Shown: in pieces, positions 1-5,558 of the stretch
Position numbering within the stretch: position 1 is the first letter of the stretch
Layout of the letters: each line of letters starts with the position of its first letter
Source: an uncultured Clostridia bacterium
GTDB taxonomy: Bacteria > Bacillota > Clostridia > Oscillospirales > Acutalibacteraceae
NCBI GenBank assembly: GCA_945788455.1
Contig: CALZMC010000052.1
Span: 1 to 5,558, forward strand
Direction: 5' to 3'
Length of the DNA: 5,558 bases
Notes under the pieces: model-generated
What the model was told of the DNA's origin: nothing
Seen by the model: only the letters and a program-made list of their open reading frames with translations
The model's database searches: none
Made by a program: the position numbers and the translations under genes

Positions 1-883
1 CAACCTTGCCGATGCTTGGGTAATATCTGAATTTTGCTTTTCCTATAATTTGTGATCTGTGAACATACTTGTGCTCCCAATAGCGAGAATCCCAGCTTTG
101 ATTTCTGTTGTCGCCCATCATAAAGTAGCAATCCTCGGGAACCTCGAATGGACCGTAGTCGCCTGTAGGAACACAGTTCGTAACAAAGCTTTGGTCAAGC
201 TGAATGGTTTGTCCGTCAGTTTTTGTTACATAAACGACACCGTTAATGATTTGAACAGTCTCGCCCGGAAGACCGATAATACGCTTGATAAAGCACTGAG
301 TTTCATCGTCAGGGAACTTGAACACAGCAATATCGTATCTTTCAGGGTCGTTGAAGCTGTATTCAATTCTGCTTGCGATAATTCTGTCCTTTTCCTGAAT
401 GGTGTTGAGCATTGAGCCTGTCGGAACAACAATGTTTGCAAAAACAAAGAGCTTTAAAAGTATCGCAATAATGATTGCAATAATGATAGGAATTAAAAAT
501 TCTATTGCTTCGCGAATAGGACTTTTTTCTTCCTCCTCCTCATCTTCATCTTCATCGCTGTCGTCATCATTAGCTTCGTCATAATTATCAATATCGCTTT
601 GCTCTGTCGATTTTTCATAAGCAGGGGAGCTGTCGCTGATTTTCTCCTCGACTTTCTCCTCAGTTATTACTTCTTTTTCTTCGGGTATTTCTTCTTTCTT
701 GTCCTCAAAGGTCTGTTCGCTTTTTTCAAGCGCATTTTTTTCAATGCTTTCAAGAACCTTTGTCGGACTTGTGATATTATCGACCTTTATTTCGGTGTCG
801 AATATAGTTGCGCCACAGTTTGCGCATTCGTACCAGTCATCCTTTTTGATTAGCACGTCACTTCCACAGCTTTTACATTTCAT
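1..883 (-). CDS. lepB: Type I signal peptidase with N-terminal zinc ribbon and acidic linker (C-terminus cut by window edge)
   Basis: This serine protease would cleave signal peptides from exported proteins at the outer face of the cytoplasmic membrane. The reading frame is open from the ATG at 883 to the window edge (294 residues), and the family-typical ending KFRYYPSIGKV suggests only a few residues are missing. In order: a zinc ribbon with paired cysteines C3/C6 and C20/C23; a highly charged linker, about residues 45-121, ending in an Asp/Glu run at 106-119; one membrane segment, about 128-150; then the catalytic part. The nucleophile is Ser157 in PTGSM, the general base is Lys200 in IKRIIGLPGE, and the conserved GDNRNQSWDSR box spans 257-267. 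Ordinary SPase I begins close to the membrane segment, so the roughly 125-residue cytosolic extension is the odd part. Three cysteines (C197, C237, C252) lie in the extracytoplasmic domain. AAAGGAAG lies just upstream of the start. The gene follows the hydrolase gene after 21 bp, so co-transcription is likely. The SPase identity is firm; the extension's function is unknown. Confidence 0.95.
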   Translation of the reverse strand, partial: MKCKSCGSDVLIKKDDWYECANCGATIFDTEIKVDNITSPTKVLESIEKNALEKSEQTFEDKKEEIPEEKEVITEEKVEEKISDSSPAYEKSTEQSDIDNYDEANDDDSDEDEDEEEEEKSPIREAIEFLIPIIIAIIIAILLKLFVFANIVVPTGSMLNTIQEKDRIIASRIEYSFNDPERYDIAVFKFPDDETQCFIKRIIGLPGETVQIINGVVYVTKTDGQTIQLDQSFVTNCVPTGDYGPFEVPEDCYFMMGDNRNQSWDSRYWEHKYVHRSQIIGKAKFRYYPSIGKV

Positions 884-904
884 TTGAGTATCTTCCTTTA
901 AATG

Positions 905-3250
905 TTATGATTTTTTATGCTTTCCAAGCTTTGCAAGTGCGCTCTTTAGCGAAATTATTTCGTTATAAGGTGTAGCCTTTTCATCAACACTGAAATCTGT
1001 AATGTCGCTGAATAGCTCGGTATCGACCTTGCCCTTTGAGTCCTTGTTGTATGCAGAGCCGTTTAGCTTGTTGTCAATATATAGCTTTAGCATCTTGTTC
1101 TTTTCGCGAACGATAGTGACCTTATGCTCAGTATCGTTAACACATTTTGTTGACACGATTTCTGTCTTGTCACAGCTTGCCTTTAGGTAGCCGTTTTCAA
1201 CAACAACATTGATGTCGTCATTCTTGCAGACGGAATCGTTATCGCTCTTTGTGTTTAGCCTAAACGAGATAGTAAAATCATTTACTGCCTCGAGAGTATC
1301 GTAGCGTCTGTCCTCCTTGCCGAATTGAATAACTTTAATTTCAAACGGCTTTAGAGTTAGATCAATTTTGTCGCCGTATGAATAGCTGTCAAAGCTCTCG
1401 TTAGCGCCCTCGTTATATACGTTATAGCGATTTACATTCTTTAAATCCTCGGGACAGCCCATTAGCTTGTTAAGGGTTAGAGTTAACGGAGCCTTCTCGC
1501 AGGTAGGGTTACGAAGTGCGATAATTCCATCGCCCTTTTCATTCCAGCTGAAATAGCCGTAAACGTTATTCTCTTCGGGATTTCCGCCGATTAGAGTAGC
1601 ATTTCTTAAAATGTCATAGTTGCTTTCCTGCCACTTTAATACCTTGGCGAGAGTGCGCCACTTTGACTTGTTCATCATATTGTAGCTTAGGTGTAGCTCG
1701 TTGAGTGCCTGACCTCTGCACGCATTAAAGTATAGGTATCTTTCAAATTCCTCATCAGTGTAGTTAACCTTTGCGTGATTGCCGTAAATCGGCTCGTGGT
1801 TATACCAATATCTGTTTGGAACCTGAAATGCTCTTGTGCATAGAGCATTATAATATCTGCCGTCACGGTATGTTGTCTCGCTATCCATTTGTGACTGATG
1901 AGGCTCATTTTTAGCAAAGCCGATGTCATTACTGTTTTGTAGCCACATACTGTTAACGTACTGAAGCCACCAAGGAGACGGATTTATATAGCATGTCATA
2001 TTTATCCACAAATCCTTGCCGTCCTTTGCTCTTTCCTCTCGGATAGACGAAATAATGTCAATCCAGCCCTCCCACATTTCTGTGAAGTAGTACATATCCT
2101 CCTCGCCACCGACAGCGTGATTATGCTTTGGATTTGTACAGGGAGTGCGACAAAAGCCGTCAAGCTTCCAATAGCTTAAATCATATTCCTTTGTGCAGTC
2201 GAGCAGGAATTTCTTAACATTTTTCTGATATGTCTTGTCGGCAATGCAGATGTCTCTTGCTTGGGCATTGAATGCACCGGTGCCCTTCTTTTCCATTCTC
2301 TTTCCAAACTTGTCTTGGAAGTTATATCCGCCACGCGGACCGAGCCATAGACCGAGTGTTGAGCCGAGCCTTGATGTCATATTTGTTATATCGGTTAAGC
2401 CGTAAGGGAACTTTTTGTTAAAGCTCCAAAAATCGCCCTTATAGTTGTTCCAGCCGTCATCGACTGTGTATGCGTCCAAGGGCGCGATGCCGTTAGCCGA
2501 TAGCTTTGACTCAATCTCATAAAATGATTTTTCAATGTTGTCGGCATCAATATTCAGCATATGGTCGTACCAGCTGTTGTATTGCAATCTAAAATCGCAA
2601 GGCTGTGCAATACTGTCAATATAGCTGAAAAACGCGTTTTGAACGTCAACCATTGTGTTGTCCTTTGCACCGCCGACAACAGTAACAGGGCATAAAAATT
2701 CGCCCTCAATGCTCTTGCCGAGAAAATATTTAACCTGACCGACACCGTAAACGATAGAGTTTTGAGTGGCAGGGAATTCACAGCCAAAGAACAGGCTGTC
2801 GATATAAAACGGCTGACCGAGTGATGACTTGTAGCCGTCAAGCTCAGGTCCCTTAACATCGGTAGGAACACAAAAATGTGTTTTTGAGTTAATTATACCG
2901 ATATGCTCAAGCATAATGTAGTCAATAGCTCTGTCGTCTGACTGTGTAAAGCTGATTTGCTTTTTTAGGGTGTTTCCGTCATCGCCGGGCCAAAATGTGA
3001 CAGTAGCAGTAATGCCCTCACATTCCTCGAATGTAAAGCTGAGTCTATGGTTTTCCTCGACAGCATTTGTTACGGTAAGGCCCTTAGATGTAAACTCGCC
3101 TCCGTCAACAAAGTGAAACAGGAATTCAACACTGTTTCCGTCAGGAATAAAGTCCATATTTGAGAGTGTGTTTCTGATTTGAGATGCATAAAGATTGCCC
3201 TCATAAACCTTAAACTCTCTTTGAAGAATTTTACTTTGTAATCTAAACAT
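905..3250 (-). CDS. Putative intracellular GH36-like (clan GH-D) glycoside hydrolase with C-terminal LamG-like domain
   Basis: This 781-residue protein is probably a retaining alpha-galactosidase-type hydrolase. It has an N-terminal beta-rich domain (about 1-215), a TIM barrel (about 220-545), a small beta domain (about 550-645) and a LamG/concanavalin-like module (about 650-781, recognised by the HKVTIVREKNKMLKLYIDNK stretch). Barrel landmarks are NSWYDH (225-230), VDDGW (263-267), W275 followed by NKKFPYGL (278-285), and WKLDG (361-365), whose Asp364 matches the clan GH-D nucleophile. Asp442 in MWLQNSND is the likely acid/base. The SCxGGG substrate loop of classical GH36 enzymes is absent; NPSPWWLQ (423-430) occupies that region. 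This points to a distinct subgroup whose members are, as I recall, sometimes mislabelled 'enterotoxin'. A cluster C367, C371, H376 and H378 follows the nucleophile. There is no signal peptide, so it should act in the cytoplasm on an imported substrate. A GAGGG site lies 6 nt before the ATG. It sits 13 bp after the TSCPD gene. The substrate cannot be read from sequence; the fold assignment is fairly safe. Confidence 0.8.
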   Translation of the reverse strand: MFRLQSKILQREFKVYEGNLYASQIRNTLSNMDFIPDGNSVEFLFHFVDGGEFTSKGLTVTNAVEENHRLSFTFEECEGITATVTFWPGDDGNTLKKQISFTQSDDRAIDYIMLEHIGIINSKTHFCVPTDVKGPELDGYKSSLGQPFYIDSLFFGCEFPATQNSIVYGVGQVKYFLGKSIEGEFLCPVTVVGGAKDNTMVDVQNAFFSYIDSIAQPCDFRLQYNSWYDHMLNIDADNIEKSFYEIESKLSANGIAPLDAYTVDDGWNNYKGDFWSFNKKFPYGLTDITNMTSRLGSTLGLWLGPRGGYNFQDKFGKRMEKKGTGAFNAQARDICIADKTYQKNVKKFLLDCTKEYDLSYWKLDGFCRTPCTNPKHNHAVGGEEDMYYFTEMWEGWIDIISSIREERAKDGKDLWINMTCYINPSPWWLQYVNSMWLQNSNDIGFAKNEPHQSQMDSETTYRDGRYYNALCTRAFQVPNRYWYNHEPIYGNHAKVNYTDEEFERYLYFNACRGQALNELHLSYNMMNKSKWRTLAKVLKWQESNYDILRNATLIGGNPEENNVYGYFSWNEKGDGIIALRNPTCEKAPLTLTLNKLMGCPEDLKNVNRYNVYNEGANESFDSYSYGDKIDLTLKPFEIKVIQFGKEDRRYDTLEAVNDFTISFRLNTKSDNDSVCKNDDINVVVENGYLKASCDKTEIVSTKCVNDTEHKVTIVREKNKMLKLYIDNKLNGSAYNKDSKGKVDTELFSDITDFSVDEKATPYNEIISLKSALAKLGKHKKS

Positions 3251-3263
3251 AATTAACCCTCAA

Positions 3264-3521
3264 TTATAATTCATCTTTGATTTGTTCGAGTGCGATTGCG
3301 AGCTGGTCGGGACATGAGGTACCTCTGCCGCGACAATCAATTCCTCTTAATGAAGAAATGATTTCGTCAATACTTTTTCCCTTTGACAAGGCGGCGATGC
3401 CCTGAAGATTTCCGTTACAGCCACCAAAAAACTGAATATCGTTAATTTTTTCGTTTTCCTCGTCAATATCTATATTGATTTTCATTGAGCAAACACCTGT
3501 CGGTGTGTAGGTATATTTCAT
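3264..3521 (-). CDS. Small stand-alone TSCPD-domain protein (TIGR03905-type)
   Basis: This 85-residue soluble protein carries the signature TSCPD at residues 68-72, near its C-terminus. Four cysteines (C11, C35, C63, C70) are spread along the chain, and FFGGCNGNLQGI (31-42) is the other recognisable conserved block. The TSCPD domain is also found at the C-terminus of some class II ribonucleotide reductases, and stand-alone versions of about this length are common in Clostridia. Their role is not established, though the cysteines make metal binding plausible. The length matches the stand-alone family, so it looks complete. An AAGGAG site 9 nt upstream of the ATG fixes the start. It is the first gene of the leftward operon, following its own predicted promoter, and no functional link to the downstream hydrolase is evident. 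The family call is confident; the function is unknown. Confidence 0.85.
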   Translation of the reverse strand: MKYTYTPTGVCSMKINIDIDEENEKINDIQFFGGCNGNLQGIAALSKGKSIDEIISSLRGIDCRGRGTSCPDQLAIALEQIKDEL

Positions 3522-3564
3522 TATAAAAAACTCCTTAATGAAAATTTAAAACATATTTAATGAT

Positions 3565-3593
3565 ATTATACTATAATAACCTTCTTATTGCAA
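3565..3593 (-). promoter_or_regulatory. Predicted sigma-A promoter of the leftward operon
   Basis: Read on the minus strand, TTGCAA (3593-3588) and a perfect TATAAT (3570-3565) are separated by 17 bp. Transcription would start near 3558 and give a leader of roughly 37 nt before the TSCPD start codon, with AAGGAG inside it. The exact -10 match and ideal spacing support the call, though AT-rich DNA produces such matches easily. Confidence 0.55.
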
Positions 3594-3662
3594 CTGTGTA
3601 TTATGAAGGAGTGAATTGAAGAATAAAACTAACATAATGAACAGCAAAATACACAAAAAAAC

Positions 3663-3694
3663 ATTCAATATTTTATTAATATAAAATATTGAAT
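3663..3694. repeat. Perfect AT-only inverted repeat, 14-bp arms with 4-bp centre; candidate operator
   Basis: Arms ATTCAATATTTTAT (3663-3676) and ATAAAATATTGAAT (3681-3694) are exact reverse complements around TAAT. The right arm overlaps the predicted -35 hexamer of the iol promoter, so a dimeric regulator bound here would cover it. On the minus strand the repeat is followed directly by a run of seven T residues (complement of A 3655-3661), which also gives it the outline of an intrinsic terminator, but the stem has only one G-C pair per arm. The symmetry is seen; the role is inferred. Confidence 0.6.
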
Positions 3695-3717
3695 TAGATA
3701 ATTCTATATGATATTAT
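3689..3717 (+). promoter_or_regulatory. Predicted sigma-A promoter of iolGD
   Basis: TTGAAT (3689-3694) and TATTAT (3712-3717) are spaced by 17 bp, and a TG at 3709-3710 makes this an extended -10 (TGnTATTAT). The start would fall around 3724-3726, giving a leader of about 38 nt that contains the GAGGT ribosome binding site (3751-3755, 7 nt before the ATG). The -35 is embedded in the long inverted repeat. Confidence 0.55.
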
Positions 3718-3725
3718 TGAAATGA

Positions 3726-3739
3726 TAAGCGTTCGCTTA
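3726..3739. promoter_or_regulatory. Palindrome TAAGCGTTCGCTTA at the predicted iol transcription start; candidate operator
   Basis: Two 6-bp arms, TAAGCG and CGCTTA, flank a TT centre. It is the only GC-containing symmetric site in an otherwise AT-rich spacer and lies at about +1 to +14 of the predicted iolGD transcript, where a bound repressor would block initiation. The GC core recalls operators of LacI-type or other HTH repressors, but the central spacing does not match the usual LacI-family consensus, so no regulator is named. Confidence 0.45.
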
Positions 3740-3762
3740 AATTTAATTTAGAGGTAAAGACT

Positions 3763-4776
3763 ATGGAAAAACTTAAAGTAGGCATTATCGGTGCCGGTCG
3801 TATCGGTCAGGTGCACGCAAAATCAATTACATATCATATTCCTCAGGCAGAAATTGTTGCTATCTCTGACATTTTCGTTGAGGGCGCAAAGAAGGTTGCA
3901 CAGGAGCTTGGTATTCCGAATTACTATGAGGATTATCACGAAATTCTTAATAATCCCGAAATCAAGGCTGTTCTTATCTGTTCATCAACAGATACTCACG
4001 CTGATATTGCTATCGAGGCTGCAAAGGCAGGAAAGCATATTTTCTGTGAAAAGCCTGTTGACTTAACTATCGCAAAGATTAAGGCAGTTATCGAGGCAGT
4101 AAACGAGGCAGGTGTAAAGCTTCAAATCGGCTTTAACCGCCGTTATGACCACAACTTTGCTACAATCAAGGATTTAGCTAATAAGGGCAAGATTGGCGAG
4201 CTTCAGACAATCAAGATTACTTCTCGTGACCCTGAACCACCTCCGATTTCTTATGTAAAGGTATCGGGCGGTATCTTCCTTGATATGACAGTTCATGATT
4301 TTGATATGGCTCGCTTTATCGGTGGCGAGGTTGATGAGGTTTACGCTAATGCAGCAGTAACCGTTGACCCTGCAATCGGCGAGGCAGGAGATGTTGATAC
4401 TGCACTTGTTGCATTAAAGTTCAAGAGTGGTGCAATCGGTGTCATCGACAACTGTCGTAAGGCTGCATACGGCTATGACCAGAGACTTGAGGTATTCGGC
4501 AAGAAGGGTCAGGCAAGTGCCGCTAACGATACTCCTACTCACGTTGAGTTTATGGACGAGAACGGTGCAACAACCGACAAGCCGCTTTACTTCTTCCTTG
4601 AGAGATATATGCAATCATTTACAGACGAAATGACAGAGTTCATCGACTGTGTTCTAAATGATAAGGAAACTAAGACTACTGTTTATGACGGTCTTGAGGC
4701 TCTTCGTCTTGGCTTGGCTGCAAAGCTATCTGTTGCCGAGAACAGACCTGTTAAACTTTCGGAAATCGAGGCTTAA
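3763..4776 (+). CDS. iolG: Inositol 2-dehydrogenase (Gfo/Idh/MocA family)
   Basis: This cytoplasmic NAD-dependent enzyme oxidises myo-inositol to 2-keto-myo-inositol (scyllo-inosose), the first step of inositol catabolism. The 337-residue length is normal for IolG. An N-terminal Rossmann fold shows GAGRIG at 10-15 and an acidic residue, Asp36, at the end of the second strand, which favours NAD. EKPV (96-99) supplies Lys97, and [10 protein letters not shown] (173-182) supplies Asp174 and His178. Together these form the Lys-Asp-His catalytic set known from Bacillus IolG, at nearly the same positions. [15 protein letters not shown] (156-170) is also characteristic. The ATG at 3763 is preceded by GAGGT at 7 nt. 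Only 2 bp separate its stop from iolD, confirming the pathway. A scyllo- or chiro-inositol preference is possible, since paralogues differ in substrate, but an inositol-type dehydrogenase is well supported. Confidence 0.9.
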   Translation: MEKLKVGIIGAGRIGQVHAKSITYHIPQAEIVAISDIFVEGAKKVAQELGIPNYYEDYHEILNNPEIKAVLICSSTDTHADIAIEAAKAGKHIFCEKPVDLTIAKIKAVIEAVNEAGVKLQIGFNRRYDHNFATIKDLANKGKIGELQTIKITSRDPEPPPISYVKVSGGIFLDMTVHDFDMARFIGGEVDEVYANAAVTVDPAIGEAGDVDTALVALKFKSGAIGVIDNCRKAAYGYDQRLEVFGKKGQASAANDTPTHVEFMDENGATTDKPLYFFLERYMQSFTDEMTEFIDCVLNDKETKTTVYDGLEALRLGLAAKLSVAENRPVKLSEIEA

Positions 4777-4778
4777 TT

Positions 4779-5558
4779 ATGAAACGTACCAGACTTACAA
4801 TGTCTCAGGCACTTGTTAAGTTCCTAGACAACCAATATATTGAGTGTGACGGCGTTGAAACAAAGTTTGTTGAGGGTATCTTCGGTATCTTCGGCCACGG
4901 CTGTGTTGTAGGTGTTGGTCAGGCTCTTGAGCAGGGCGGTCACAGCCTAAAGTTCTATCAGGGCAAGAACGAGCAGAATATGGCTCTTGCCGCTATGGCT
5001 TATGCAAAGCAAAAGGATAGAAAGGCTATAATCCCTTGCGTTTCTTCTATCGGACCGGGTGCAACAAATATGGTAACAGCCTGTGGCTGTGCTACTGCTA
5101 ACAGAATTCCGTTGTTAGTTCTGCCCGGCGATACATTCGCTTGTCGTCAGCCTGACCCTGTTCTTCAGCAGGCAGAGTTTTTTGACGGCTACGGCAGAAC
5201 GGTTAATGACGCATTCAAGGGTGTATGTCACTATTTTGACAGGATTGTTCGTCCCGAACAGCTTATGACTGCATGTCTAAATGCTATGCGAGTTTTAACA
5301 GCCCCTGCCGATACAGGCGCAGTTTGTCTTGCTATGCCACAGGATGTTGAGGGCGAGGCTTATGACTATCCTGACCATTTTCTTGAAAAAAGAGTATGGC
5401 ATATAGACAGAAGACCTATTTCTGCATCACAGCTTGAGAGAGCTACTGCTCTTATTAAGCAGGCTAAAAAGCCTATCATCGTTTGTGGTGGTGGTGTAAG
5501 ATACAGCGGTGCTGAAAAGGAGCTTCTTGAATTTGCCGAGAAATATAATATCCCTATC
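4779..5558 (+). CDS. iolD: 3D-(3,5/4)-trihydroxycyclohexane-1,2-dione hydrolase, N-terminal 260 residues (continues past window)
   Basis: IolD hydrolyses the ring of 3D-(3,5/4)-trihydroxycyclohexane-1,2-dione to 5-deoxy-glucuronate, the ring-opening step of inositol breakdown, using thiamine diphosphate. The frame is open to the window end; the family is about 640 residues, so roughly 40 per cent is present. Visible are the ThDP pyrimidine-binding domain (about 1-190) with [12 protein letters not shown] (30-41), YQGKNEQ (60-66) whose Glu65 should activate the cofactor, [13 protein letters not shown] (89-101), [17 protein letters not shown] (115-131) and RPEQLMTA (158-165). [13 protein letters not shown] (186-198) leads toward the central domain, which begins near 215. 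Cysteines at 42, 102 and 104 lie in positions where, as I recall, other IolD proteins carry Asn or small residues. The start lies 2 bp after the iolG stop, and its GAGG site (4768-4771) lies within the end of iolG, indicating translational coupling. Confidence 0.95.
   Translation, partial: MKRTRLTMSQALVKFLDNQYIECDGVETKFVEGIFGIFGHGCVVGVGQALEQGGHSLKFYQGKNEQNMALAAMAYAKQKDRKAIIPCVSSIGPGATNMVTACGCATANRIPLLVLPGDTFACRQPDPVLQQAEFFDGYGRTVNDAFKGVCHYFDRIVRPEQLMTACLNAMRVLTAPADTGAVCLAMPQDVEGEAYDYPDHFLEKRVWHIDRRPISASQLERATALIKQAKKPIIVCGGGVRYSGAEKELLEFAEKYNIPI

Larger units (their letters stand above)
3522..3762. promoter_or_regulatory. Divergent intergenic control region between the TSCPD-GH-lepB and iolGD units
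   Basis: This 241-bp, very AT-rich gap is the only sizeable non-coding stretch in the window. It holds one predicted promoter per direction, a long AT-only inverted repeat, a shorter palindrome with a GC core at the predicted iol start, and a 9-bp direct repeat TGATATTAT (3561-3569 and 3709-3717) that overlaps the -10 element of each promoter. No tRNA, riboswitch-like fold or transposon end was seen in it. Confidence 0.7.

Noticed and set aside
59..415. Plus-strand open frame of 118 codons
   Set aside because: It is antisense to the catalytic part of the signal peptidase, whose residues match the family throughout; there is no ribosome binding site or recognisable product.
525..570. TCC/TCATCT repeats suggesting a microsatellite or phase-variable tract
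   Set aside because: The tract encodes mixed Asp and Glu codons in frame and is not a uniform repeat unit, so slippage-based switching is not supported.
399..887. Plus-strand frames rich in Ser or Phe
   Set aside because: They are complements of the acidic Glu/Asp/Lys linker and zinc ribbon of the signal peptidase; the repeated composition is a by-product of that tract.
884..904. Possible terminator between the hydrolase and signal peptidase genes
   Set aside because: The 21-bp gap has no hairpin with a T-run and is largely occupied by the peptidase ribosome binding site.
1687..2871. Minus-strand frames of 80 and 105 codons inside the hydrolase gene
   Set aside because: They overlap the 781-residue gene in another frame, and the main frame carries the conserved catalytic motifs.
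3616..3684. Possible 22-codon leader peptide starting at TTG after an AAGGAG
   Set aside because: The spacing of about 4 nt is short, the start is TTG, it lies upstream of the predicted iol promoter, and the Lys/Asn/Ile-rich peptide is what random AT-rich DNA gives.
4414..4633. Short frames on both strands within iolG
   Set aside because: They are shadows of iolG, which reads continuously through this region with conserved family sequence.

Overview
The window looks like a chromosomal segment from a low-GC, Gram-positive-type anaerobe, most plausibly a gut member of the Clostridia (Oscillospirales/Ruminococcus-like). This rests on AT-rich intergenic DNA, strong AAGGAG/GAGG ribosome binding sites, a stand-alone TSCPD protein of the type common in Clostridia, and a Gram-positive-style signal peptidase I with one membrane anchor. 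The taxonomic call is an inference, not a match.

Layout: two transcription units diverge from a 241-bp intergenic region (3522-3762). To the left, on the minus strand, three tightly spaced genes run toward the window start: a small TSCPD-domain protein (3521-3264), a 781-residue intracellular glycoside hydrolase of the GH36/clan GH-D type with a C-terminal LamG-like module (3250-905), and a type I signal peptidase with an N-terminal zinc ribbon and an acidic linker (883 to beyond base 1, cut at its last few residues). Gaps of 13 and 21 bp argue for one operon. To the right, on the plus strand, are two myo-inositol catabolism genes: iolG, inositol 2-dehydrogenase (3763-4776), and the first 260 codons of iolD, the ThDP-dependent trihydroxycyclohexanedione hydrolase (4779 to beyond 5558). 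They are separated by only 2 bp.

The intergenic region carries a recognisable sigma-A-type promoter for each direction, a 14-bp-arm AT-only inverted repeat that overlaps the -35 element of the iol promoter, and a second palindrome (TAAGCGTTCGCTTA) sitting at the predicted iol transcription start. These two sites are the best candidates for operators controlling the inositol genes.

How the genes may work together: IolG oxidises myo-inositol (or a related inositol) to 2-keto-myo-inositol, and IolD opens the ring later in the same pathway. The divergent glycoside hydrolase has the aspartates expected of an alpha-galactosidase-type barrel but lacks the SCxGGG loop of classical GH36 enzymes. An intracellular enzyme that releases inositol from a galactosyl-cyclitol is an attractive but unproven idea. 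The signal peptidase is housekeeping in function and probably a passenger in the operon. Nothing in the window is a mobile element, RNA gene, CRISPR array or clear GC-rich terminator.
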